NCBI GenBank assembly: GCA_910578805.1
Contig: CAJTRS010000003.1
Span: forward strand, 1 to 38,948
Length of the DNA stretch: 38,948 nucleotides
Direction of reading: 5' to 3'
Origin: an uncultured Muribaculaceae bacterium
GTDB lineage: Bacteria; Bacteroidota; Bacteroidia; Bacteroidales; Muribaculaceae
The translations under genes and the position numbers were made by a program. The notes under the pieces are model-generated. The model was not told where the DNA came from. It searched no databases and worked only from the letters and a program-made list of their open reading frames with translations. Shown in pieces: positions 7,733-16,711 of this stretch; the first letter of the stretch is position 1; the number at the start of each line of letters is the position of its first letter.

Positions 7733-9817
7733 TCAGTCCTGTACGTTGTAAAACTCGGGAAGGTTGTTCTTCACCTCTTTGTTGGACTGAAGAATGCCGT
7801 TTAGCAGACCGTTCTGCATCAGAGCCTGAATACCGCGGAAGTTATTGTACATCGAAGCGTCCTGCTCGAAGTTAAACGGACGTCCGGGAGCGGTAACTTC
7901 AGTGACCTTGATCACCACTACACCATTGTCGTCCTTAAACGGACCTACGACGGCGCCCTTGCCGGCAGCAGCGGCTTTGGCCAGCGCCATACCGCCTACA
8001 TGCGGATTGGACTGAATGAAGTTGACCGAAGCGGTAGAGGGCTGAACGCCCATTAGCGAAGCGTAACCTGCCACATCGGAAGCCTTGCCGTTAAGATCGG
8101 CCAGGAGAGCTTCGGCCTTCTTGTCGTTACGCAACTTGGTAGCTATAGCCGACTTCACCTGCGGATCGGTAGCGGGAAGATAATCGTCATAGATATCGTT
8201 GACAGCCGCCACTATGAAGTGACCGGTCTGATCATCGCCAAATATGTGCGACACGGCACCTTTGTCGGCTTTCATAGCCCAGTAGATCACATTCTGGGAA
8301 TCGGCCAGACCGTTGATCTGCGGAGTGGAGACACTCACGCGGGCAGTGGGAGCCACAAAACCGGCCTTACGGGCATTTTCGGTGAAGTTCTTGGCATCGG
8401 TATTGGCATAGATAAATTCCTGCAATTTGTCCTGAAGTCCGTAGATAGTGGTCTCCGAAGGACGCACCTGAGTCGATATCACAGCGATATCAACAATGGG
8501 CTGTGCGGCACGACGGTTGTTGATACGGATAAGAGTAGCGGGTATATTGGCAGCCTCGTTGAGCGAATCGGCTATAAACGTAGTACCGAGAGCCAATGTC
8601 TGCAAGCGCTCTTTCAAGCCGTCGAAGTTAGGATTGTGAACCGATACCCAGATGCTGTCGTTGATACCTGCCACACCGTTGACTTTCTTGAGTTCCTCCA
8701 CAGTGGCTTTGGTATTCAACAGATTCATCACCGAATCAACAGTGGCGGGAGTACCGGCCACTGCAACCATGTCGATATTCACCGAATCCACGGCATTTTC
8801 GCGGTTGAAAAGTTTGGCGAGGACATAATTGTTATTAAAATTCGATATCATCGAGGCCGAGCCTACAGCTGCCGTGTCGGCAAACTGACGGAGCGACGGG
8901 TCGGATATGGCCGAAGCAGGCACTGTGTTACGCTCGCTCATAAATGATGTGCGCTCTGCGAGGCATTCCAGATCGGAAGATGCGTTGAGATCGGCAAGAG
9001 TTTCCTCCACACTGCTGCGTGCGGCTGCGAGGTCCTGCTCTGAGGGCACAATGTCAACATTGATATAGCTAATGCTGCGAACCTCTTCGGGCAACGCGTA
9101 ACGTGCGCGGTTGGCTTTCCATTCGGCTTCAATCTCGGCATCGCTCACTTCAAAGCGGGGATCGCCGTCGGCTACCGTCGAATAAGGTTTGGAGGCATAT
9201 TCAATATTGTAAGTAGTGTTGACATCATTGTACATGGCGCGGGCGTCAAGGTCGTTGGCCACAAGGGTGCCGCCCAGCAAAGCGATAAACTTGCGGTTAA
9301 GAATATCCTTTTCGATCTGACGTTCGAATGCGGCCCATTGCTGACGCACGGCAGTCACGTCTTCTCCGCTTATATTGTACTGGGCCGGATTGGTAACCAT
9401 GTTGTAGAACTGCTCCACACCCATCTGCATGCCCATCTGCTGGAGCATATAGTTGGCATAATCCTTGCCACGGCCAAGCATCGCATCGGAAAGTTCCTGA
9501 TCAGTGACCACCAGACCGAGCCCGGCATATTCCTTGGCACCGAGAGCCTCAGCCATCATGCTTGAAAGCACCTGGTTCTGAATGAGAGCATTGTCCATGT
9601 TCATTCTGCCACCGGCCGAACGCGACAATTCGTTGACATTGTTGTTCAAATCATTTATATCCACCTTTTCGCCATCGACTTTCACGGCGGTGGTGCCGGG
9701 GCCGAACAATGTACGGCCGGAATTGAAGAAGTCACCGATGATAAAGGCCAGAAGAGCCACACCGATAATGATTAACAAAAGCACCGATTTGCTTCTGATT
9801 TTCTCTAAGGTTGCCAT
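7733..9817 (-). CDS. Membrane-anchored SurA/PpiD-like periplasmic chaperone (peptidyl-prolyl isomerase family)
   Basis: Inner-membrane-anchored folding factor for envelope proteins. The 694-residue product begins with a short basic segment (MATLEKIRSKS), one transmembrane helix at about residues 12-30 (VLLLIIIGVALLAFIIGDFF), then a SurA-like N-terminal domain in which VKVDGEKVDINDLNNNVNEL is the typical first helix entry. The rest is periplasmic. Parvulin domains, expected in the middle and C-terminal parts, are so divergent that I cannot point to catalytic residues, so it may act mainly as a chaperone. Bacteroidetes PpiD-like proteins of about 700 residues are usual. It has its own promoter at 9915-9945 and is followed by a strong hairpin. 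Confidence 0.85.
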   Translation of the reverse strand: MATLEKIRSKSVLLLIIIGVALLAFIIGDFFNSGRTLFGPGTTAVKVDGEKVDINDLNNNVNELSRSAGGRMNMDNALIQNQVLSSMMAEALGAKEYAGLGLVVTDQELSDAMLGRGKDYANYMLQQMGMQMGVEQFYNMVTNPAQYNISGEDVTAVRQQWAAFERQIEKDILNRKFIALLGGTLVANDLDARAMYNDVNTTYNIEYASKPYSTVADGDPRFEVSDAEIEAEWKANRARYALPEEVRSISYINVDIVPSEQDLAAARSSVEETLADLNASSDLECLAERTSFMSERNTVPASAISDPSLRQFADTAAVGSASMISNFNNNYVLAKLFNRENAVDSVNIDMVAVAGTPATVDSVMNLLNTKATVEELKKVNGVAGINDSIWVSVHNPNFDGLKERLQTLALGTTFIADSLNEAANIPATLIRINNRRAAQPIVDIAVISTQVRPSETTIYGLQDKLQEFIYANTDAKNFTENARKAGFVAPTARVSVSTPQINGLADSQNVIYWAMKADKGAVSHIFGDDQTGHFIVAAVNDIYDDYLPATDPQVKSAIATKLRNDKKAEALLADLNGKASDVAGYASLMGVQPSTASVNFIQSNPHVGGMALAKAAAAGKGAVVGPFKDDNGVVVIKVTEVTAPGRPFNFEQDASMYNNFRGIQALMQNGLLNGILQSNKEVKNNLPEFYNVQD

Positions 9818-9914
9818 TTAGTTTGTGTTGTATCTGTATGTGATTGTTTATTTAATTTGCACGCAAGCATGTGTGATATCGCAGCGATACGATGCCACAA
9901 TGCGATATAGCGCA

Positions 9915-9945
9915 CAAAGATACATTATTTTCCTTTTGATTCAAA
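9915..9945 (-). promoter_or_regulatory. Promoter of the PpiD-like gene
   Basis: On the minus strand TTTG (9945-9942), a 19-base spacer, then TATCTTTG (9922-9915), a perfect TAnnTTTG -7 box. It begins a few bases past the metK stop, so the PpiD-like gene has its own start and a leader of roughly 95 bases. Confidence 0.7.
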
Positions 9946-9950
9946 ATTTT

Positions 9951-11276
9951 TTAGAGCGAGAATGCGGCCTTGAACGCATCGACCATATCAAGTTTCTCCC
10001 AGGTGAACAACTCCACTGTCACTTCGCGTTCTTCTTCATACTTGGAGCGGAACAGTTTTTTCACTGTCTGCGGAGTGCGGCCGAAATGTCCGTAGGAAGC
10101 GGTTTCCGAATATATCGGATTGCGGAGTTTCAGACGGCGCTCTATGGCCGCCGGTCGCATATCCACCATCGAAGCCACCTTATGCGATATTACGGCATCG
10201 GTCATATCAACATGCGCCGTACCGTAAGTGTTGACATAAAGGCTCACAGGCTCGGCCACACCTATGGCATAGGCTACCTGCACCAGCACCTGGTCAGCCA
10301 CTCCGGCCGCCACAAGATTCTTGGCTATGTGACGTGCCGCATATGCCGCCGACCGGTCCACCTTGCTGGGATCTTTGCCCGAGAACGCGCCGCCGCCATG
10401 GGCGCCGCGGCCGCCGTAGGTGTCAACGATTATCTTGCGACCGGTAAGACCGGTGTCGCCATGAGGCCCGCCAATAACAAACTTGCCGGTGGGATTGACA
10501 TGAAGTATCACATCGTCATCGATCATAGAGGCTACATCTTCAGGCAGTGAAGCCTTTACCCGAGGCAGAAGCACATCGCGCACGTCGCGGGTGATCACCT
10601 CCACCATCTTGCGGTCAGCCTCATCGGAGGTCATGTCGCCTGCCGGAGTGATAAACTCATCGTGCTGGGTGGATATCACTATGGTATGCACCCTTACCGG
10701 ACTGCCGTCGGGGGTGTATTCCACCGTAACCTGGCTTTTTGAATCGGGACGAAGATATGTGCGGTTCACACCGTAGTCATCGGTATAAGTCATGGCACTG
10801 CCGGACCGGCGTATGTCGGAAAGTTCGCGCAAAAGTCTGTGGCTGAGTTCGAGAGGCAGAGGCATGTAGGAGTCGGTCTCGTTGCAGGCATAGCCGAACA
10901 TCATGCCTTGGTCGCCGGCACCTTGTTCATCGGCATTTTCCCGCTCCACACCGCGGTTTATGTCGGCACTCTGTTCGTGAAGTGCCGACAGCACTCCGCA
11001 GGATTCAGCCTCGAATTTCAGTTCGCTTCTGTTGTAACCGATGCGGCGTATGACATCACGCACGGTTTCCATCAGATCCACATATGCGCGGCTCTTCACC
11101 TCACCGGCCACTGTGACATGGCCTGTGGTCACAAGGGTCTCGCAAGCCACCTTTGACTGAGGGTCTCGAGCCAAAAATTCATCAAGTATAGCATCGCTGA
11201 TCTGGTCAGCCACTTTGTCGGGGTGTCCTTCCGAAACCGATTCGGAAGTAAACAGATAATTTTTTTCGTGAGTCAT
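9951..11276 (-). CDS. metK: S-adenosylmethionine synthetase
   Basis: Makes S-adenosylmethionine from methionine and ATP, releasing phosphate and pyrophosphate. The 441-residue protein shows all three domains of the family: FTSESVSEGHPDKVADQISD near the N-terminus (ATP-binding histidine and magnesium site), the GAGDQGMMFGYACNET hexapeptide region, and GGGAFSGKDPSKVDRSAAY, which binds phosphates. It is longer than the roughly 385 residues of E. coli MetK because of inserts in the middle, as in other Bacteroidetes. The ATG at 11276 follows an A-rich stretch. Upstream is a promoter with a leader of about 150 bases that contains a terminator hairpin and a competing helix, so expression is probably controlled by transcription attenuation. 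The obvious ligand would be S-adenosylmethionine, but that is inference. Confidence 0.97.
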   Translation of the reverse strand: MTHEKNYLFTSESVSEGHPDKVADQISDAILDEFLARDPQSKVACETLVTTGHVTVAGEVKSRAYVDLMETVRDVIRRIGYNRSELKFEAESCGVLSALHEQSADINRGVERENADEQGAGDQGMMFGYACNETDSYMPLPLELSHRLLRELSDIRRSGSAMTYTDDYGVNRTYLRPDSKSQVTVEYTPDGSPVRVHTIVISTQHDEFITPAGDMTSDEADRKMVEVITRDVRDVLLPRVKASLPEDVASMIDDDVILHVNPTGKFVIGGPHGDTGLTGRKIIVDTYGGRGAHGGGAFSGKDPSKVDRSAAYAARHIAKNLVAAGVADQVLVQVAYAIGVAEPVSLYVNTYGTAHVDMTDAVISHKVASMVDMRPAAIERRLKLRNPIYSETASYGHFGRTPQTVKKLFRSKYEEEREVTVELFTWEKLDMVDAFKAAFSL

Positions 11277-11300
11277 GATCCGTTACGTTTTTTGTTTGTA

Positions 11301-11381
11301 AAATAAAAAAGGCCTTGCGCTATCGCAATGCCAAAACGTCACCGCTTTCACAAGAAAGCTTATTTGTGCGGTTTTAGCATT
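11301..11381 (-). promoter_or_regulatory. metK leader: terminator and competing antiterminator (candidate attenuator or riboswitch)
   Basis: Read on the minus strand. Terminator: GGC-A-TTGCG (11332-11324), loop ATAG, CGCAA-G-GCC (11319-11311), then TTTTTTATTT. Antiterminator: AATGCTAAAA (11381-11372) can pair over 10 bp, with one G-U, with TTTTGGCATT (11336-11327). This removes the first six bases of the terminator stem. Four more pairs, CCGC (11371-11368) with GCGG (11345-11342), extend the helix over a 5-base bulge, and a UUUC/GAAA tip closes it. A further hairpin, AAGTGG with CCACTT, lies upstream at about 11385-11418. The two main folds cannot coexist. The start codon is 24 bases past the T-run. 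I do not recognise a known riboswitch class. Confidence 0.6.
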
Positions 11382-11433
11382 TTTTTGAAAGTGGTTGCAA
11401 GCAGCCAAATTTGTCCACTTCTTATTTATGCCG

Positions 11434-11464
11434 CAAAATTACAAAACCCTCCGATAACCACCAA
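11434..11464 (-). promoter_or_regulatory. Promoter of metK
   Basis: Minus-strand TTGG (11464-11461), a 19-base spacer, then TAATTTTG (11441-11434), a perfect TAnnTTTG. It predicts transcription from about 11429 and places the whole attenuator-like structure inside the metK leader. Confidence 0.65.
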
Positions 11465-11540
11465 GCATCACACCATATTTAACACTGTATATCCGCCGGC
11501 GGGCACAAAACCTTGTTGGCACAGCACCAAAAAACAGAGC

Positions 11541-11578
11541 AAAAAAGCGGAGCCGCCCACCATAAAGGGCAGCTCCGC
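11541..11578 (-). terminator. Terminator of the receptor-lipoprotein operon
   Basis: Minus-strand stem GCGGAGC-T-GCCC with GGGC-G-GCTCCGC (11578-11567 and 11558-11547), a single mismatch inside, followed directly by TTTTTT at 11546-11541. It lies 35 bases after the lipoprotein stop and isolates it from metK. Confidence 0.85.
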
Positions 11579-11612
11579 GATATCGGGATAAGATGATGTT
11601 TACGTTACGCCA

Positions 11613-13691
11613 TCAGTCGTTCCACGTACAGCTTACATATTCAAACTGTCCCTTACCGACCACCTTATATACTATATCATAGGTGGGGGTGGGATTGATG
11701 CCCTGATATGCGCCGAAGTTGATGGTGTAAAGCACTTCAAATCCGTCGATCGGCATGGCATCGGGGTGGATTATCGACAGTGCGGCCGGGAATACTTCCG
11801 ATTCAAAGCGGCGCTTTTCCAAAGCCACTATCTCGTCATCGGGCATATCGGCATAACCGGCATACTGCGCTTTAGCGGCCGAGGGGCGCAGGTCAACATT
11901 GCCCTGATAAGCCGATGTTCCGCAATAATATTCATTGTTGCCATACGAAGATACGTAAGCGGCACCATCGGGTACATTATTCTTAACCCAGTCAACGCAT
12001 GTCTGGAAATACAGTGTGGAAATCTCGATGTTGCGTCCCACGGGAAGAATTATGGTGACATTGGGGTCATACAACCACTTTCCGCCGGCCTTTACAAACT
12101 GTGCGGTCTCAGTAACCACACCGTTGTCCAGTAGCCATTCCGAACCGGTGTATTTGTAGTAATCACAGCGTATCACCGTCTCGCTGCCGTTGTAGTAGGC
12201 ATAGGCCACAAACTTATGGTCATCGACCTGGGCATACGGGCACTTGTTTTTCAGGAAAAGAGGCAAAAGTGCGGCAGGCGATTCACCCGAAAGGTTATCG
12301 TAACGCTGACCCATGGCCTGATAATCGGCATGTGAGAGAACCACGGCGTCATCGGCCACTGTCCATGAAGTTCCGTTGAAACTGTAAAGAGCATTGACAT
12401 TCTCCGAAGCCACCTCCACGGCGCGTGACCCGGCCGACAGCGATGCTGCGACAGGCAGCTCGTTAAGATTCATTATATCGCACACTACGATGTTGAAATA
12501 TCGGCCGCCGGCAATGGCTATAAGATAACCTGACAGCTCCACATTGCTTCCGTCGATTTTTGTAAGAACCTCTTTCAAATTATCGGGAGCGCCATACACA
12601 CTTCCCTGAGCCGCATCGGCGCCTTCAACCAATATGTTGATGTTCGTACCGCTGACCTTTACAGTTCCTGACAGCTTCACATAGTAAGGCTCTATCACCA
12701 CCAGATTCTTGCCGGCATTCTTATCCTCGGCATAAGCGGCGTCGGCCACAGCCTTCATAGCGTCAAGATCGGCACCTGTGAGCACGGTAAACGCCGGATA
12801 TTCAACAGTCTGCTTGCCCTCTACCTCATATGTGGAGCCGGTATCGATCTGCTTGCCATAGTTGTTGACATTGACAATTCCGTCAAGCACTATCTGCGAG
12901 CCTACCTCTATGTCGGCGAATGGCTCGGTGGGTTTGCGGTACACGAATATAGAACCGGAAGCATCGGTAAGAATGAATCCTTGAGTGGAAACAGCCGACA
13001 CATAACCGTTAATGGTCACATTGTCGCCTTTGGCGGCGTCCTTGATCACCGACGACAGTGTAAAGCCGGGTTCCGGAGGCTCGGGAGTCTGTGTAAACAC
13101 AGGGTCCACAGCCGATTCCTCATAGTTGACTATCACATACTGACCCTCCGCGGCATCGGGATACACGGCTTTCAGTATTTTGGGCAGCGACTTCGACGCG
13201 GGGTGCGACGGAGTGAAAGCGGCTGTGTAGTCATTTTCACTTTCCCACACCTCCTGATAATTCTCCTCGGTGACTATATAGGTCGGCGCGGCGGCTATTT
13301 CATTGATTTCCTCAGGAAGATTCTCGGCCACATTATAGGTGAGCTTTACGGCCGAACCGTTGTTGAGCGTAAAGTACGGGAACGATGTGGAGGCGAGGAA
13401 TGCCGGCACATAATCATTGGCGGGTATCGCAGAGGTAAAATAGCCCTGGGTACCCAAGGCTGCAAGGGCATCTTTACCGTCTTCTCCTGCAAGAGCCTTG
13501 TTGGTGGCATTGGAGGCGATAGCCTTGTAATCCTCGGCCGTGAGTGTATATTCTATGGTCTTTACTTCGGTCAGGGGCTTGTCGGCGTCAAAACCAGGCA
13601 GATATTCGTCGTTCCACGAGTTTTCGTCACAGGCAGCAAGAGCCATGGCGCAACCTGACAGCAGCAGAACGCGGTTAATATATTTTTTCAT
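11613..13691 (-). CDS. Lipoprotein with two OB-fold-like domains, partner of the adjacent TonB-dependent receptor
   Basis: The signal peptide ends in the lipobox LAAC with the lipidated cysteine at residue 21. The acidic residues that follow (DENSWNDE) fit the surface-export signal reported for Bacteroidetes lipoproteins, so it may face outward. Two OB-fold-like stretches lie at about residues 210-300 (NVTINGYVSAVSTQGFILTD) and 335-405 (LSGTVKVSGTNINILVEG), resembling the DUF5689/DUF5017-type domains of outer-membrane lipoproteins. A related block appears twice, near residues 48-120 and 450-515, each with a DY.A core and a later PY. It starts 29 bases after the receptor gene and shares its terminator, so the pair is probably one operon. 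By position it replaces a SusD protein, but I see no SusD signature. OB folds often bind nucleic acids or oligosaccharides; the ligand is unknown. Confidence 0.8.
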   Translation of the reverse strand: MKKYINRVLLLSGCAMALAACDENSWNDEYLPGFDADKPLTEVKTIEYTLTAEDYKAIASNATNKALAGEDGKDALAALGTQGYFTSAIPANDYVPAFLASTSFPYFTLNNGSAVKLTYNVAENLPEEINEIAAAPTYIVTEENYQEVWESENDYTAAFTPSHPASKSLPKILKAVYPDAAEGQYVIVNYEESAVDPVFTQTPEPPEPGFTLSSVIKDAAKGDNVTINGYVSAVSTQGFILTDASGSIFVYRKPTEPFADIEVGSQIVLDGIVNVNNYGKQIDTGSTYEVEGKQTVEYPAFTVLTGADLDAMKAVADAAYAEDKNAGKNLVVIEPYYVKLSGTVKVSGTNINILVEGADAAQGSVYGAPDNLKEVLTKIDGSNVELSGYLIAIAGGRYFNIVVCDIMNLNELPVAASLSAGSRAVEVASENVNALYSFNGTSWTVADDAVVLSHADYQAMGQRYDNLSGESPAALLPLFLKNKCPYAQVDDHKFVAYAYYNGSETVIRCDYYKYTGSEWLLDNGVVTETAQFVKAGGKWLYDPNVTIILPVGRNIEISTLYFQTCVDWVKNNVPDGAAYVSSYGNNEYYCGTSAYQGNVDLRPSAAKAQYAGYADMPDDEIVALEKRRFESEVFPAALSIIHPDAMPIDGFEVLYTINFGAYQGINPTPTYDIVYKVVGKGQFEYVSCTWND

Positions 13692-13720
13692 ATTATTCCA
13701 GTTATCAAGTTAAGTGGAGA

Positions 13721-16441
13721 TTAGAAATTAATTTTGAGCTTCACGCTGTAGGTGCGGCCAAACGAGTAGAACACCGAATAAGCGTCTTGCCATGTGCCGG
13801 TGGTGCCGAGCGGAGTCTCGGCCTGTGTTATGTAGTTGTAATTGCACAGGTTGTGCACATTGCCGTATATGGTGGCGTCAAGACCTCCGATGCGGAAACG
13901 GTAGCTTGCATTCATGTCGAGCTGGTTGCCCCATGGAATGCGCCACGGAGTACCCGATTTGAGCACCTTGCCGTCCATCAGATTGCTTCCGTCAAGAGCG
14001 ATGTCGCTGTAATTATGGGCATACACCTCCCAGTCGGCACCGATACGGAAGCCCTTGAACGGGCGGAAAGTAACACCCAATGCGGCTGTGGTCTGTGCAG
14101 AACCGCTCACCTTCACGCCCTTCTGCTCCAATGTGGCCGACAGGTGGTCGGGGGCACCGATACCCGATGCTATCTTACCTTTGAGTGTGGCCAAGGGAGC
14201 GCCGTTCTGGTTATAGAAATAGCCGAACGCATTGGAATCCCACTGCCAGTCGCCCATCGAGAGCATGGCATCGAATTCAACCCACTTCACAGGCTTGTAC
14301 TTGGCATTGATCTCTATACCCATGTGGCGGGCATCGACACCCGACAGATTGAGTGCATAGGCATCGCTGCCGTCAACACCGTCGGTGATAAGAGCGCTCT
14401 TGACCATAGAACGGTCATACCACTTGGTAAAATAAGCATTGAACGTCACGGCAAGTTTCGGCGAATGGTATCCGTAGCCTACCTCTGCGGAGAATATCTT
14501 TTCGTTTACAGCGTCCTTGTTGAGCATATTTGACTTTGTGTAGCTCATGAACACATTGCGGAAGAACGGCGCGCGGCTTATGAAACCGATGTTGAAGAAT
14601 GCATTGTTGTGGCGGTCAAAGTTATAATTGGCACCACCCTTGATGGTTCCGCCCATGAAGTTCTGTGTTTCGGACCGTTCGTGAGCTGCATCGTAATAGA
14701 AGAAATCGCGACGCCACATGGAGTTGTTGTTGAGTGCGCCGGCAAGTACCAGATTGAGTTTCTTGTCAAGCATGGTATATTCGCCCTGGGCATATACGCC
14801 CTCCTGAACCACATAGCCGTTGTAGTCACGGCCTACCACATCACCCACTCTCAGTTTCTGGTATTTCCAGTTGGGATCGGCTGCGGCGGCATTGTTGGCC
14901 GGCGATACGGTCTTTCGGTTGCTGTCGTCCATATAATAATCGCCGCCGAAAAGATCGGTGATCTCGTTGTTGTGTTCGCCCACATAGTAGCGGAGATCGA
15001 GACCGGCTATGAGATTCAAGCGATTGCCGTTTTTCTGGTTAAACTCCTTCTTGTACGATGATATCAGGCCATACCACTGATGAGCGTTGTTGCTCATGGT
15101 CATCACCATCTTCGAGCCATTGGTGGAAGCGGCGTTTATGTCCTCGATCATGCCATAATCGACCCAGCCCTCCGATGTGCGGAACTGATTGTTAAGCACA
15201 CCGTTTGAAGCGCCATACCAGCTGCTGCCCGAATATCCGTCACGTCCGTAACCCGAGCGGCCTCCGCCGGAAGTGATAGAGGCATAGACCGATGTGGAAA
15301 GCGTGGAGGTCTCGTTGATCTGCCAGATGTGGTTGAGAGCCATCTGGGGCTTGTGGTACTCGTTATGAGATGAATTGTACTCTTTGCCGTTTTTACGGAA
15401 ACCGTAGGTGGGATTGAAACGATACTGGCTTTCGCCGTTCATATAGTTTTTAACGTCCTGCCAGCCTTGTATTGTCAGACCGTTCTGATATTTGCGCTGG
15501 TCATGCCACTGCGGTGCGCCGAATGCCGTGAAGCCGATCTGGTGGGCATCGTTGATACGCTTGGTGACATTGACAAAATAAGAGTAGCTGTCATAGGCCG
15601 TACCCTGTATATAGCCATCGGCCCATCTGCGGGCTCCGAGTACGGTTACGGCCCAACCGTTTTGCATCAGACCCGTAGAGAGCTTAACGCCAAACTGGTT
15701 CATTCCGTCGTTGCCCATGCCGTACCAGAGGCTGCCACCCTTTTCAGCATCGATGGTGCGTGTGGTGATACTGATGGTTCCGCCCACTGACGGGGTGGAT
15801 ACCATAGTGGCTCCGAGACCTCGCTGTGTCTGAATAGATGACGCCACGTCCGAAAGATTGGCCCAGTTGCTCTGATATACCCAGCCGCCTTCCATGTCAT
15901 TGACGGGGATACCATTGATCATCATGGCGACATTTTCGTTTTTAAAACCGCGCAAGCGGGTCTCGGCATCGCCGAAACCGCCACCTTCCGAGCGTGTATA
16001 TACGCCTGGAGTGGTCTTAAGCATTTCCATCAGGCTTTGGCCTCCGAGCTTAAACTCTATCTCATCGGCATTGATAGTGGACATGGCCACAGGAGTCTCG
16101 CGGGTCTTGCCCACCGACTGTGTGACGACCACGTCGGCAAGCACCCTTGCATCGGGTGTCATGCGGAGCGTACCGACATTAGCTGCCGGGGCTACGTCTA
16201 AGGGACGGTAACCTATATAGGTTACCTGCAACTTGTTGCAGGTCGCCGGAACACTGATTTTGAATTTTCCGTCAGCATCGGTGGCGGAGGCAACAGATGT
16301 ACCCACGGCGGTCACTGTGGCACCGATCATGGGTTCGTCCTGCTCGTCCACAACCACTCCGGTACAGTTGATGTTTGGCGCACCCATAGCACTGATGCAC
16401 GCAAGCCAAATCACACTGGCTAAGAGAAGCAGTCTCTTCAT
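13721..16441 (-). CDS. TonB-dependent outer-membrane receptor
   Basis: Outer-membrane barrel that imports a ligand using energy from TonB/ExbBD. The 906-residue protein has a signal peptide (residues 1-20), a carboxypeptidase-regulatory-like domain at about 24-105 (GVVVDEQDEPMIGATVTAVG), a plug domain at about 110-225 (LGGQSLMEMLKTTPGVYTRS, then RLRGFKNENVAMMINGIPV) and a barrel ending in the typical terminal phenylalanine (KLKINF). The plug matches ordinary receptors more than SusC, and no susD follows. The next gene is instead the OB-fold lipoprotein, 29 bases downstream. The ligand cannot be read from sequence. The paired lipoprotein and the secreted endonuclease encoded 2.2 kb away suggest nucleic-acid fragments as one possibility. 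Confidence 0.93.
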   Translation of the reverse strand: MKRLLLLASVIWLACISAMGAPNINCTGVVVDEQDEPMIGATVTAVGTSVASATDADGKFKISVPATCNKLQVTYIGYRPLDVAPAANVGTLRMTPDARVLADVVVTQSVGKTRETPVAMSTINADEIEFKLGGQSLMEMLKTTPGVYTRSEGGGFGDAETRLRGFKNENVAMMINGIPVNDMEGGWVYQSNWANLSDVASSIQTQRGLGATMVSTPSVGGTISITTRTIDAEKGGSLWYGMGNDGMNQFGVKLSTGLMQNGWAVTVLGARRWADGYIQGTAYDSYSYFVNVTKRINDAHQIGFTAFGAPQWHDQRKYQNGLTIQGWQDVKNYMNGESQYRFNPTYGFRKNGKEYNSSHNEYHKPQMALNHIWQINETSTLSTSVYASITSGGGRSGYGRDGYSGSSWYGASNGVLNNQFRTSEGWVDYGMIEDINAASTNGSKMVMTMSNNAHQWYGLISSYKKEFNQKNGNRLNLIAGLDLRYYVGEHNNEITDLFGGDYYMDDSNRKTVSPANNAAAADPNWKYQKLRVGDVVGRDYNGYVVQEGVYAQGEYTMLDKKLNLVLAGALNNNSMWRRDFFYYDAAHERSETQNFMGGTIKGGANYNFDRHNNAFFNIGFISRAPFFRNVFMSYTKSNMLNKDAVNEKIFSAEVGYGYHSPKLAVTFNAYFTKWYDRSMVKSALITDGVDGSDAYALNLSGVDARHMGIEINAKYKPVKWVEFDAMLSMGDWQWDSNAFGYFYNQNGAPLATLKGKIASGIGAPDHLSATLEQKGVKVSGSAQTTAALGVTFRPFKGFRIGADWEVYAHNYSDIALDGSNLMDGKVLKSGTPWRIPWGNQLDMNASYRFRIGGLDATIYGNVHNLCNYNYITQAETPLGTTGTWQDAYSVFYSFGRTYSVKLKINF

Positions 16442-16578
16442 AATGTTTGTGTTTGGAGGTTAGAAATGTGATAAATTAATATAATTGATTTAAATTACGT
16501 GGCATATTGATACCTATAGCCGTAAAGTATGCCCTATTTGCATATTTTCACCAATCAACATGCGATTAAATATCTTTT

Positions 16579-16586
16579 CAAATTTA
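16579..16586 (-). promoter_or_regulatory. Candidate -7 box for the TonB receptor operon
   Basis: Minus-strand TAAATTTG matches TAnnTTTG and would give a leader of about 130 bases before the ATG at 16441. No -33 TTTG is visible at the usual spacing, so support is partial. Confidence 0.4.
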
Positions 16587-16602
16587 CAAATAAGTTTTTT
16601 AA

Positions 16603-16628
16603 CGTGCATTAAGAATGCGCGTTTTTTT
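16603..16628 (+). terminator. Orphan plus-strand terminator-like hairpin
   Basis: CGTGCATT (16603-16610), loop AAG, AATGCGCG (16614-16621) forms 8 bp with one G-U and is followed by seven Ts. It points along the plus strand, where no gene ends nearby. On the minus strand the stem is followed by TTAAAAAAC, a poor terminator tail. It may end an unannotated antisense or small RNA, or be chance. Confidence 0.35.
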
Positions 16629-16711
16629 ATCAACACCCCGCCATTGCAAACATTAAATTACAATCCCTCCGCACAGACCGACACGTAGCCGCCCGCTACC
16701 GCCGGATATTC

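Noticed and set aside
11277..11440. A stand-alone small RNA of about 115 bases ending at the hairpin before metK.
   Set aside because: Not excluded, but metK would then lack any promoter, and the competing helix over the terminator arm is better explained as a regulated leader.
16501..16533. Inverted repeat GGCATA/TATGCC in the TonB receptor leader.
   Set aside because: Only 6 bp with a 21-base loop and no T-run; too weak to call a regulator site or riboswitch.
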